Shown here: in pieces, positions 8,349 to 16,776 of the stretch
How positions within the stretch are numbered: the first letter of the stretch is position 1
Layout of the letters: the number at the start of each line of letters is the position of its first letter
Origin: Nostocales cyanobacterium LEGE 12452
Lineage (GTDB): Bacteria; Cyanobacteriota; Cyanobacteriia; Cyanobacteriales; Nostocaceae
Length of the DNA: 35,869 nt
Direction of reading: 5' to 3'
Assembly: GCA_015206945.1 (NCBI GenBank)
Contig: JADEXV010000057.1
Span: forward strand, 1-35,869
Made by a program: the position numbers and the translations under genes
The notes under the pieces: model-generated
What the model saw: only the letters and a program-made list of their open reading frames with translations
The model's database searches: none
What the model was told of the DNA's origin: nothing

Positions 8349-10534
8349 ATAAAATTATTGGGAAACCACTCGATCGCGTTGATGGTAGGCTGAAAGTTAC
8401 AGGAGAAGCACCTTACACAGCCGATGTGCCAATAGAAAATTTAACTTATGGAGTGATTTTTCAAAGTGCGATCGCCAGCGGTAAAATTATCCAAATAGAC
8501 ACAACGGCTGCCGCAGTCGCACCTGGTGTAATAGATATCATTACTTACCAACAAACCCCATCTCTGGTAAAAATACCCTTCTTTGGCCCTCCACAACCTC
8601 AGTCAACTGAAAAAGACCATAACATTTACTACGATGGTCAACATCTAGGGATTGTAATTGCCCAAACTTTAGAACAAGCCCAAACTGCTGCCTCTCAGAT
8701 AAAAATTATCTACGAAGAAGCCATTCCTACAGCCACAACGGCACGTGCAGAGATATTTGAACCCGAATCTATATTTTTTGGCATGATGCCAGCTAAAATC
8801 ACTAGAGGTAATATTGAATCGGGGAAAGCACAGGCAGATGTGGTATTAGAGCAAGTTTATACCACGCCAATGGAACATCATAATCCCCTAGAACCTTCTG
8901 CAACGATCGCAATGTGGGAAGGGGATAATTTGATATTATATGAAACCACTCAAGGCGTTTCTGCAACCCAAAGAGCGATCGCATCTGTTCTGAATATTCC
9001 TCAAGAAAATGTCCGCGTCATCTCCAAATATTTAGGCGGCGGATTTGGTTGTAAGGCAATGCCGCGATCGCATACAATCTTAGCTGCGATCGCCGCTCGT
9101 CAAGTAAAACGCCCTGTAAAAGTAGTGTTAACGCGATCGCAAATGTACACAGCTTGCGGCCACAGATCCCAAACTCAGCAGCAGCTAACATTAGGTGCAA
9201 CCAAAGAGGGCAAACTAACTCTAATCAATCACATTGGTACATCCTTAACTTCCCTCTTCGATGACTTTGTAGAACCTGTGGGTACAGCAACAACAATTAT
9301 GTACGCCTGTCCCAATTTGGAAATTAAATACCGTTTGGCACGCATCAATACTGCCACACCAACCTTTATGCGGGGCCCGGGAGAAGCAACGGGAATGTTT
9401 GCCTTAGAATCGGCAATGGATGAACTGGCATACACCTTAAATATTGACCCAATTGAACTAAGATTAATAAATCATGCAGATATCGAGCCGCACAAAGGAT
9501 TACCTTGGTCAACTAAATCCCTGAAAGAATGTTACCAAAAAGGAGCAGAAATTTTTGGTTGGTTACAACGCAATCCAGTTCCCCGTTCCATGCGAGATCA
9601 TCATTTCTTGATTGGTTGGGGAATGGCAAGTGCGACGTTTCCCACGAACATTCAAACTGCATCAGTTAAGGTAAAAATTTTTGCTACTGGAGAAGTGAAA
9701 GTACAAAGTGGTACTCAAGACATTGGTACTGGCACTTATACAGTGATGACGCAAGTAGCTGCTGAAGTATTAGGCTTACCAGTGCAGTTTGAACTAGGCG
9801 ATACTAATCTTCCTAAAGCCCCGATTACAGGGAACTCAATTACAGTTGCCAGTGTTTCCCCGGCGGTGCATAAAGCAGCGATCGCCGCACGGGATAAGAT
9901 AATTAAAATGGCGATCGAAGATGCAAATTCTCTGCTTTACGGATCGCAAGCAGAAGATATTACCGTTGAGTCAGGGCAAATATTTTTAAAACAAGACCCA
10001 TCAAAGCGAGACAGCTACACCGATATTCTCCGCCGTCATGGATTAGAAAGTTTAGAAGTTACAGAGGAATCTTCACTCAACCCAGAGAATAAACAATATG
10101 CCAAACACTCATTTGGTGCAATATTTGTCGAAGTTGCAGTTGATGAATTGTTAGGAGAAATCAAAGTTAGACGTTGCGTAGGCGTTTATGATGCAGGGCG
10201 AATTCTCAACTTCAAGACAGCGCGGAGTCAAGTTATTGGCGGGATTACCTGGGGAATTGGTATGGCGCTGATGGAGAAAACTGTCATGGATGCTAATCAG
10301 GGCAGAATAGTTGGTGCTAATCTTTCCGATTACCTGATTCCCGTTCATGCAGATATCCCCAATATGGAAGTGCAATTTATTGAAGAACACGATCCTTATG
10401 TGAATGCACTAGGAACTAAAAGCCTGGGAGAACTTCCGATTGTTGGGGTAGCCGCTGCCATATCTAATGCAGTTTATCATGCCACAGGTAAGCGGATTCG
10501 CGATTTGCCAATTACACCAGATAAGTTGTTGTGA
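8345..10534 (+). CDS. Molybdenum hydroxylase, molybdopterin-binding catalytic subunit (PaoC/YagR-like)
   Basis: 729-aa catalytic subunit of a xanthine-oxidase-family enzyme, which hydroxylates aldehydes or N-heterocycles using water. The N-terminal domain (DRVDGRLKVTGEAPYTAD) is typical. Cofactor motifs are GGGFGCKAMPRS (231 on), MRGPGEATGMFALESAMDELA, and GTQDIGTGTYTV. The glutamate in KSLGELPIVGVAAAI (E696) matches the catalytic base of the family. The length fits PaoC. Aldehyde detoxification is the likely role by family; the actual substrate is unknown. The cofactor-insertion chaperone (XdhC/PaoD) is not in this window. Confidence 0.93.
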   Translation: MNKIIGKPLDRVDGRLKVTGEAPYTADVPIENLTYGVIFQSAIASGKIIQIDTTAAAVAPGVIDIITYQQTPSLVKIPFFGPPQPQSTEKDHNIYYDGQHLGIVIAQTLEQAQTAASQIKIIYEEAIPTATTARAEIFEPESIFFGMMPAKITRGNIESGKAQADVVLEQVYTTPMEHHNPLEPSATIAMWEGDNLILYETTQGVSATQRAIASVLNIPQENVRVISKYLGGGFGCKAMPRSHTILAAIAARQVKRPVKVVLTRSQMYTACGHRSQTQQQLTLGATKEGKLTLINHIGTSLTSLFDDFVEPVGTATTIMYACPNLEIKYRLARINTATPTFMRGPGEATGMFALESAMDELAYTLNIDPIELRLINHADIEPHKGLPWSTKSLKECYQKGAEIFGWLQRNPVPRSMRDHHFLIGWGMASATFPTNIQTASVKVKIFATGEVKVQSGTQDIGTGTYTVMTQVAAEVLGLPVQFELGDTNLPKAPITGNSITVASVSPAVHKAAIAARDKIIKMAIEDANSLLYGSQAEDITVESGQIFLKQDPSKRDSYTDILRRHGLESLEVTEESSLNPENKQYAKHSFGAIFVEVAVDELLGEIKVRRCVGVYDAGRILNFKTARSQVIGGITWGIGMALMEKTVMDANQGRIVGANLSDYLIPVHADIPNMEVQFIEEHDPYVNALGTKSLGELPIVGVAAAISNAVYHATGKRIRDLPITPDKLL

Positions 10535-10654
10535 GTAAATCGGTTTGTAGAGATAAGGGGTTAGGGGATGAGGGCAACCCTAGAACCCTTTCTCTTACAT
10601 AACTTGTACATGAAGGTGACACCTATGATAAATGCTGTGTCCCTACAACAGATA

Positions 10655-11337
10655 CAGGGTTAGCGCGTCTCAAACCCTATTGACAGTGGGATTCTAGGAG
10701 AGGATTGAATTTGGGAGAGATGCGGCTAACACAGAAAGCATATACTGATCATTCATAGCGGCTCGCCGTGACTTTTGGCGAATACTACGGCAAAAAGATG
10801 ATTCTCGCTCTAAGGCATTAAGAGCAATGCGACGTAGCAAAGAAAAATTCTGTGGACTATGCAGAGAACGAATTCGACATTCATCCTCACCAAAGGTGAC
10901 ATCCAATGTCCAATGAACAGAGTTTTCAATACCCCAATGTTGTCGAATAGCACTGCCAATTTTATTAGCATCGCTGGCGAGACTAGTGATGTAAAATTGC
11001 ACCTCGATATCTTCCCAACCTTGCCCTCCTGCAATTACTGCCAAAATCGCTATGGTGATGATATCGGTCAGTGAATGCCATCTCGTCCTTTCTACTCTGG
11101 GGTCTTTGATTTCTGTGAAGTATTCCTGAAACTTAGTAGTAATGTCTTTGCTATCTATGCTGGGTGCAAAAGATGCTTTGGTTTTGCTTTTCTTGTTCTC
11201 AAATCCTGTTGACATTACTCGAACCTTGCACCTAGATGGATTAAATCTTACCCTAGCTCGGATAGTGCCACTTTTAACCCAACTTTGCTAATCAGGCAAG
11301 TCCGCTTGTCAATAGGGTTTGAGACGCGCTAACCCTG
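10655..11337 (-). mobile_element. Internally deleted ISAs1-family element with 31-bp inverted repeats
   Basis: Perfect 31-bp terminal inverted repeats lie at 10655-10685 and 11307-11337 (outer end CAGGGTTAGCGCGTCTCAAA). They enclose a shortened transposase gene. At 683 bp it is about half the size of a full ISAs1 element, so it is a non-autonomous derivative that could move only with transposase supplied in trans. I see no clear target-site duplication in the flanks. Confidence 0.85.
10694..11215 (-). pseudogene. ISAs1-family transposase, central part deleted
   Basis: 173 aa where a full ISAs1 transposase has about 370. Residues 1-72 are the N-terminal DDE-associated domain (FQEYFTEIKDPRVERTRWHS...GGQGWEDIEV). 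From residue 73 the sequence jumps to the C-terminal end (FYITSLASDANKIGSAIRQHWGIENSVHW.LDVTFGEDECRIR). About 200 residues with the first catalytic aspartates are missing, yet the frame stays open across the junction (about base 11000). The product cannot be a working transposase. A second ISAs1-type element lies at 34616-35774 but has different ends. Confidence 0.85.
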
Positions 11338-11338
11338 A

Positions 11339-11611
11339 ATAGGTAGTGATAAGGCAGATACCCAAACTTTATTTGGTAGCTATACTCAATGGTGTCTTAA
11401 GTCTGGTAGCACTACTCAAACTTCGTGTAGTTTTAGCCCTAATCTACTAGATTTTTGTACCTCTACTATGGGGTGGAAAGATGTTAAGAAAGTACGTACT
11501 AGCAAAGGTTTTTCTATTCATGGCTTGAGATTACGTCAACTCGATAAAGATGACCATATTCTTTCACCTCTAGCAGGTAGTGTAAAGTCAAACCTACACA
11601 GTGAAGAGTGA
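11339..11611 (+). pseudogene. Remnant of a phage/plasmid-type primase, C-terminal end
   Basis: An 90-codon open stretch without a start codon, running out of the IS end to a TGA at 11609-11611. Its translation contains LFGSYTQWCLKSG, FSPNLLDFC, MGWKDVKKVRTSKGFSIHG and LRLRQ. This is the pattern of the DNA-binding tail of P4/D5-type primases of cyanobacterial plasmids and prophages (WC...G...FS..L.....GW..V.K.R...G....GLRLR). The remainder of the gene is not found left of the IS. Assignment is by eye and moderately confident. It marks the AT-rich region as a decayed replicon or integrated element. Confidence 0.5.
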
Positions 11612-11621
11612 GGTGTAGCAT

Positions 11622-11822
11622 CATAATCCAGTCAGGGTAAGGGTTGTGTAGTTTGTGTAGGGTTAGAGCATTATTTCTAAATATATTAGGGTAATGCTCT
11701 GACCTTGAAATGAAATAAGGGAACAATAACCCTAAGTCACAATCCATAATTCACTATGGTATGTGAGCTTAAATGTATTAATAACCCTACACACTATACA
11801 TAACCCAGCCAGGATAAGGATT
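11622..11822. repeat. Iteron-like repeats after the primase remnant
   Basis: A 24-bp motif at 11622-11645 (core CCAGTCAGGGTAAGGGTT) recurs at 11799-11822 with four mismatches in the same orientation, 177 bp apart. Between them GTGTAGGGTTA (11655-11665) and its exact complement (11782-11792) form an inverted pair. TACACAGTG-type words are scattered from 11595 to 11855. No gene is supported in 11612-11981. Confidence 0.5.
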
Positions 11823-11981
11823 ACAGCACTACACTTAACCCTGCACAGTGTAGTGTTTGATTCTACATAAAATCATAATCAATGATAATAATAGTATAAT
11901 TTAAAACTAATTCCTAAGTAAGAATACTCCTGCAAGAAACAAATTCAAGACTTATATTAGTCTTGTTTCGTAGGAGTATTT

Positions 11982-12371
11982 ATGTTTAGAATATTTTTCT
12001 TACTGTCTCTATTGTTAGTATCTTGTAGTCCTAAAGTCGATGATTTTCAAAAATCTATAGATGATTCTTACGAAGTAATGACACTGAGACAAAGATCAAT
12101 ACTTGCTGAGTTTTACCCCAACAAAGAATCAAGAATCGAGGAAGGTAAAAGCTATTGCAATGAACTTAAAAGTGGAATTACAAAACAGCAAATACATGAT
12201 AAACAATCAGAACCATTACTTAATAAAGTTCAAGAAAAGAAAATAACAATAGATGAATCTGTAGATATAATATTAGTTAGAAAACAAATACAAGAAATAG
12301 GTGTGAAATATTATTGTCCTGAATTTGAAGAAAAAATACCTACATTTAAAGAGAAGTTGAATAGTAAATAA
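11982..12371 (+). CDS. Small lipoprotein of unknown function
   Basis: 129 aa beginning MFRIFFLLSLLLVSCSPK: a short signal sequence with a lipobox ending at Cys15, so it should be lipid-anchored and exported. The mature part is highly charged and Lys/Glu-rich, probably helical, with a single conserved-looking cysteine (SYCNEL) and a second near the end (YYCPEF). AGGAG stands at about 11970, in good position. Composition is very AT-rich, like the surrounding decayed mobile region. Family not recognised. Confidence 0.7.
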   Translation: MFRIFFLLSLLLVSCSPKVDDFQKSIDDSYEVMTLRQRSILAEFYPNKESRIEEGKSYCNELKSGITKQQIHDKQSEPLLNKVQEKKITIDESVDIILVRKQIQEIGVKYYCPEFEEKIPTFKEKLNSK

Positions 12372-12568
12372 ACAACCATTAAGTTAAGTCTGATAGTTAC
12401 TAATTTAGCCAATTCAGTGTTTATAGTTATGTCCTCTGCGATCACCACCATTCCATTATTGTTTTTATCTCTAACTATCTTATACCTACACACAATAATA
12501 CTGTGGAACCTGCAATTGTAACCTATGGTTGAACTTTCAAACTCAGTCATAGTAATGGTTTTAGTCAA
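12311..12568 (-). CDS. Possible small conserved protein, perhaps truncated
   Basis: 85-aa frame opening at a TTG (12568), with an ATG at 12550 as the alternative start. The first 50 residues (FESSTIGYNCRFHSIIVCRY, then KIVRDKNNNGMVVIAEDI) read like a folded small protein and recall short cyanobacterial hypothetical proteins. The C-terminal third (VYLLFNFSLNVGIF) overlaps the end of the lipoprotein gene on the other strand by 61 bp and looks like read-through. A damaged gene is therefore likely. Low confidence. Confidence 0.4.
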   Translation of the reverse strand: MTKTITMTEFESSTIGYNCRFHSIIVCRYKIVRDKNNNGMVVIAEDITINTELAKLVTIRLNLMVVYLLFNFSLNVGIFSSNSGQ

Positions 12569-12659
12569 AGTTCCGCATAAACTCTAGCTAATACCCTTTT
12601 TCTTTAATATTTTACTGACTCTTGATTCATCCACATTTAGTAAATAATTTAATAAAAGT

Positions 12660-12810
12660 TAGTTACATCAGTTACACACTAATCTTAAATCTAGTTAGTT
12701 ACATCAGTTATAAGCACAAAAAAGAAATATGTTAACAGATATAAGTATAATAAGTAACTTTACTCAGGTATGTCCTAAGTATTAACAGTTATTCTCATTA
12801 TTATGAGAAT
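12660..12810. promoter_or_regulatory. Direct repeats and palindrome upstream of the CoiA-like gene
   Basis: TAGTTACATCAGTTA occurs at 12660-12674 and again at 12696-12710, 36 bp apart in the same orientation. Then ATTCTCAT-TATT-ATGAGAAT forms an 8-bp palindrome at 12791-12810, 20 bp before the start codon. These look like operator sites, or iterons of an old replicon, controlling the gene at 12831. Confidence 0.45.
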
Positions 12811-12830
12811 ATTACTAGCATTAATTAAAT

Positions 12831-14612
12831 ATGGATATTGCAAAAGCAATGGCTTTAGGTGGTCAAATAGTTCATGCAAATAAATGTAATTTTTCTTCTT
12901 ATGACGATTTAAAGTTACGTTGTTCTGTTTGCGGTGAACCTGTGCGTTTAAAAAAAGGTGGTACTAGAAAACCTCATTTTGCTCACTTCCCAGGTACAGA
13001 TCCTAAACAAGTAGAAGAATGTGAACTGAGAGCATCAATTTATAGTAAGAATACACAAATAAATAGTTTTATTAAAAATAGGGGACAAAGATTAAAGATA
13101 TTCCAACAGCACTTTTTAAGTATGATTTATGTTGGTCAAGAAAAAATTGTTGATGATGTTAAATTTAATAACTGGATTTATTCAATCAAACGTGACAATA
13201 ATCAAGCGATTAATAATATTGCCAATGATTGTACAGAATACTTTCTAACTCATCAAAAAAAAATGGAGGTGTACTGCGTTTATCTCAAAGATGATCAACC
13301 CTTACTTCAACAGCAAATAGCTTTAGAGGCAATAGATTATTTGTGTGTTAAATCTAGTTATAAATTGCTGAAATACATAATATATTACTGTATATACCAA
13401 TTATATAAACAAAACTTTACAAAAAATAATGTCGATTCAATTTGTCATCGTGCTATCAAAATAATTATGCTTAATCCTTGGATAAAAGCATTAGATAATA
13501 AAAATATTAAATCATTAACTATTAATCTTTCTCAATTATTTGAACCTGAAATAGTAAAAATAAAATCTCCATCACCACTACAAATATTTTTGTCAGCTAT
13601 TCAGGATGGTACTAAGGGTAAATCAACTAAAAATATTAACTCATTAACTATTAATGCTTCTCAATTATCTAGTGTCGAGCGCGATAAACTGAAAACACCC
13701 ACTACACTAGGACATTCATTCAATGCAATGCAATACGGTAATGTTGACAAAGTAACAAAGATTAAAACAGAGAAACCAGTATCCTTTAACTGCAAAGTGG
13801 TAACTGAAATCAATACTGATGAAAATACAGCTATTCAGTTTAGTTTTATAGTCAATGAGTTTATCAAATGCGATAACAGAATGGGAATCAAAAACTTAGA
13901 TGGTAAACCAGTTAAATCACTTGTTGAGATATGGCATTATGCACGGGTATATAAGTTTTCCAAAGCATTTGAGTTAACCGTTATCAACTACACAGATGGT
14001 TTATTCCCTACTGATGGTTATTTAGTTGATTATCCAGAATATAGAACCCGCGCTGATGTAGCAATGTTGTTTGAAACAATGATATCTAATGGGCAATTCG
14101 ACTTTATTAAGACAGTAGAACGTCGTGGGAAATTAATAATTATATCATGCTACGATCCATCTATTTTCTTACTCTTGGAATTACTTGAACAATGCCAAAT
14201 TGAAGAATGTATTGGTGCTAAATTTAAATACAAACCAATCGAATTCAATACTGTTATGCAATGTATGATTAATGCGGCTGACAAAGCAACTAAGTCAGGT
14301 ATACCTCTAATAGATGGGATGCTATTACACAGCTTATTTACTGCTGCTAAGGAACAATTAAAAGCATCTAAAAATAAGACTATTACTGTACCAGTGAACG
14401 TTACTACTGTAGAAGCTACTAGACTTAAATCAGCTAATTTCTCAATCTATCAAAAGTACGAATTTAATGTTGGTGATACCGTTTGGTTAAATAGTAAGGG
14501 GAACAAATGCAAAGTTATGATTACCAAGATATTAGATAATAATAACTATCAAGTTATGGGTAAAGATAGATTTAAATACCCAGTTAGTGCTAATTTGTTA
14601 AGCCAAAATTAA
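12831..14612 (+). CDS. Large protein with CoiA-like zinc-finger N-terminus
   Basis: 593 aa. Residues about 25-70 carry LRCSVCGEPVRLKKG followed by RKPHFAHFPGT, the Cys-Cys/His-x-x-His arrangement of the CoiA-like N-terminal zinc domain found in competence- and mobile-element-associated proteins. The middle is helical and rich in Ile, Asn and Lys. It holds an internal duplication: KSLTINLSQL and NSLTINASQL each start a related block of about 40 residues. The last 55 residues (FNVGDTVWLNSKGNKCKVMI) look like an SH3/KOW-type barrel. No nuclease motif is certain. AT-rich codon use, unlike the chromosomal genes, fits a foreign origin. The function is unknown. Confidence 0.7.
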   Translation: MDIAKAMALGGQIVHANKCNFSSYDDLKLRCSVCGEPVRLKKGGTRKPHFAHFPGTDPKQVEECELRASIYSKNTQINSFIKNRGQRLKIFQQHFLSMIYVGQEKIVDDVKFNNWIYSIKRDNNQAINNIANDCTEYFLTHQKKMEVYCVYLKDDQPLLQQQIALEAIDYLCVKSSYKLLKYIIYYCIYQLYKQNFTKNNVDSICHRAIKIIMLNPWIKALDNKNIKSLTINLSQLFEPEIVKIKSPSPLQIFLSAIQDGTKGKSTKNINSLTINASQLSSVERDKLKTPTTLGHSFNAMQYGNVDKVTKIKTEKPVSFNCKVVTEINTDENTAIQFSFIVNEFIKCDNRMGIKNLDGKPVKSLVEIWHYARVYKFSKAFELTVINYTDGLFPTDGYLVDYPEYRTRADVAMLFETMISNGQFDFIKTVERRGKLIIISCYDPSIFLLLELLEQCQIEECIGAKFKYKPIEFNTVMQCMINAADKATKSGIPLIDGMLLHSLFTAAKEQLKASKNKTITVPVNVTTVEATRLKSANFSIYQKYEFNVGDTVWLNSKGNKCKVMITKILDNNNYQVMGKDRFKYPVSANLLSQN

Positions 14613-14651
14613 CCTGTAACTAACTCGCATTACATTTTTCTTACCCATTAC

Positions 14652-14678
14652 GCCACCTATCAACTAGGTGGCTTTTTT
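14652..14678 (+). terminator. Rho-independent terminator
   Basis: GCCACCTA and TAGGTGGC make an 8-bp stem with a 5-nt loop, followed by six T, 40 bp after the CoiA-like gene. Confidence 0.9.
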
Positions 14679-15683
14679 GCTGCGCGTAGCTTTGTCTATT
14701 TTTTGGGAGTACCTATGACAACAGAACTAACTTAACTTAAAATATCTAAATGATAAATTAGTACTGTTCATGTGGTATATGGGCTATCATGACTCATGTG
14801 GACTCGTATCTGATGATATGTGAGTAATAGTAGATTAATCTAGATTTATAAGTAAGATATTTTTTCTTACTTATCTGTCCACAGTAATACAAAAGGAAAA
14901 TTACCATGTTCATCTACTCAACAGATAAATAAAGAACAAGGTGTATATAGCTTAAGGTGGTAAGTTGATTATGATAGTTATATTAGATTAACTACAGTAA
15001 GAAAAATAGGTTATTACAGTTATAAATATATAGATTAATGTGTATATGGTATATATGATATTCGTCTTAATAAACTATATTTAATTTGGCTTAGTGTACT
15101 TGCGGCTCAATACTATTAATTGTTTTAACTTTTGTTTTCCATAAGTTAACTAACCTTAAGTAATGTTACTTTAGCTAATAACGTAATTCTCTAGTTTTAG
15201 CTAATGTATTACTAATTAAACCTCTAGTTTCTCTAGATGCCTTTAGTATTTTTCTTACTTTATCGTGTTATTTAATGTATTGTTATATGATTTAACTCGT
15301 TTTTTCTTACTGCTTTTATGCGTAATACATATCAAAACGATAAAACTGGGGAATGGTTGTTTCTTACGTTTCCATTGTTGAATGATTAGCTTTGATAGAA
15401 TTTAAGCTTTAATACCTAGCTCTAAAATTCCCTGTAACAAGCGATATAAGACTTAAGCTTGCATTCTACATGAGACTGAAAATAGAGGCGTTATTGGCGA
15501 ATATGGCTCAATCCCTAATCTGGTAGGCATATATAAGCTAATCAAGAATATTTTTATCAATTGATAACAAAAAGTTATAAAAATATGGGTAAATGATAAG
15601 CTTCTCTCAAATCAGCTAGTTACCCCTATTTCATTGTTTTAAGGATAAAATAGTATTGATTGAGAGAAAACTGAGAGAAAACA
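14679..15683. other. AT-rich spacer without a recognisable gene
   Basis: About 1 kb, very AT-rich, with stops in all frames at short intervals. An AAAGGA ribosome-binding-like site precedes a nine-codon frame at 14906 and nothing longer. Short runs of codon-like sequence (around 14970-15040) are broken by stops. It looks like decayed mobile-element DNA. Confidence 0.5.
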
Positions 15684-15714
15684 AGTTGGTTAGAGCGCTA
15701 CGTTGACATCGTAG
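15684..15714 (+). repeat. Partial inverted copy of the tRNA-Val gene
   Basis: 31 bp identical to the D-loop-through-anticodon-stem part of the tRNA-Val gene, but on the opposite strand, 58 bp from it (complement of 15773-15803). Weaker similarity continues outward (ACTGGT). It includes the anticodon loop, the usual core of tRNA attachment sites, so it may be a leftover att half-site that has been inverted. Confidence 0.85.
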
Positions 15715-15742
15715 CCAGTACTGGTAAGGACATTATCTAAAA

Positions 15743-15816
<74 letters not shown>

Positions 15817-16039
15817 TTAACCACACAATTATTAATAGTAGCATATACTTCTCTGATAATGCAAGATAAAAGACCAAATCAGGCGAAATCTATCACTCCC
15901 TAAGTAATCAAGCGCAGATGATCTGAAATATTTGTTTGATTTGTAAAAAGATTGCACCACTTGCTATAAATCAAACAAATAAGTCAAATCCACTTTCTGT
16001 TTGCCTCCAGCAAGACTGCCTGATTTCCTGCAAGCGTCT

Positions 16040-16660
16040 TTAAGTTTCTCGAATCCAAAATGCCAATCCTCCCCCACGACCGCGAGCTGCAATGAAATCT
16101 TCCGTCACTAAAAAGAAGCCAAAGAAGGGTAGTTTAGCTATAGGTTGGTTGTAAAAATCTTCTGTTTGAACTTTACCAGCACGGATTGCTCTGTTGTAAA
16201 TAATACGACTAAACAAACTGATAATCATCTGGTTAAAGTCAAAGGCCAATAAATTTTTCTTCCCGAAATATTGCACCGGCCCCGTGAGCTTCAGTGAAAC
16301 TGGGTTAAGCTCAACCTGATTAGAAATTTCGCCTCTACCTGAATCCTGTTCCAAAGTGGCATTAAAGGAAACATGGATTGTTATAAACTTGGGTACATAG
16401 AAACCGTTGCCTAATACAATTCCGCCTTTACGTCTGTTTTTCTTAGTGCCAGTGACAAAGCAAAGTTGCCATTTACCGAGCAGAAACTCAAACGGATAAG
16501 TCAACTTTTGTTGCTTGGCAGTTTTTTCGGCTTGTAGCAACGCCTTTACTAATATTTCAGCATTAGGGCGTATGCTTTTTGGTTGTCTATACTTAGCCGC
16601 AGCTTGAGATAGCACGTTAACAAAGTCAAATGTTGCTTTTGGTGTTAAATTAGCCGTCAT
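16040..16660 (-). CDS. PAP/fibrillin-like (plastid-lipid-associated) protein
   Basis: 206 aa. After a helical N-terminal region the signature FEFLLGKWQLCFVTGT (about 63-78) matches the first strand of the PAP/fibrillin family (LLxGxWxLxYTT). Strands around GRGEISNQVELNPVSLKLTGP and the end ARGRGGGLAFWIRET match the closing lipocalin-like strands. Fibrillins in cyanobacteria and plastids bind lipids at thylakoids and help in photoprotection. There is no signal peptide. It is monocistronic on the minus strand, 223 bp from the tRNA gene and 116 bp from the giant gene. Family call by motif only. Confidence 0.65.
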   Translation of the reverse strand: MTANLTPKATFDFVNVLSQAAAKYRQPKSIRPNAEILVKALLQAEKTAKQQKLTYPFEFLLGKWQLCFVTGTKKNRRKGGIVLGNGFYVPKFITIHVSFNATLEQDSGRGEISNQVELNPVSLKLTGPVQYFGKKNLLAFDFNQMIISLFSRIIYNRAIRAGKVQTEDFYNQPIAKLPFFGFFLVTEDFIAARGRGGGLAFWIRET

Positions 16661-16776
16661 GAAGCCACTCTGGATTTAACTATTTCTTTGATTTTCTGAT
16701 AGATTGTAGCGCTCATCTGTAAGAAGACACATCTTTCATCCGTAGTATCCGCTAAAAGTATGTCGATTTCCTATCT

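Noticed and set aside
4681..10534. Purine (xanthine to urate) catabolic cluster with an HpxO-like urate hydroxylase
   Set aside because: The FAD subunit has the PaoB-type cysteine insert, pointing to aldehyde oxidation; urate-binding residues could not be recognised in the monooxygenase.
10640..11352. Target-site duplication around the short ISAs1 element
   Set aside because: CAGATA occurs left of the element and again at about 11355, but not adjacent to the right end, so it is not a credible duplication.
11514..11747. 77-codon minus-strand frame
   Set aside because: Overlaps the better-supported primase remnant and the repeat region; His/Leu-rich with no domain.
14906..14932. Nine-codon frame with a good ribosome site
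   Set aside because: Too short to support, with nothing following it in frame; possibly the start of a lost gene.
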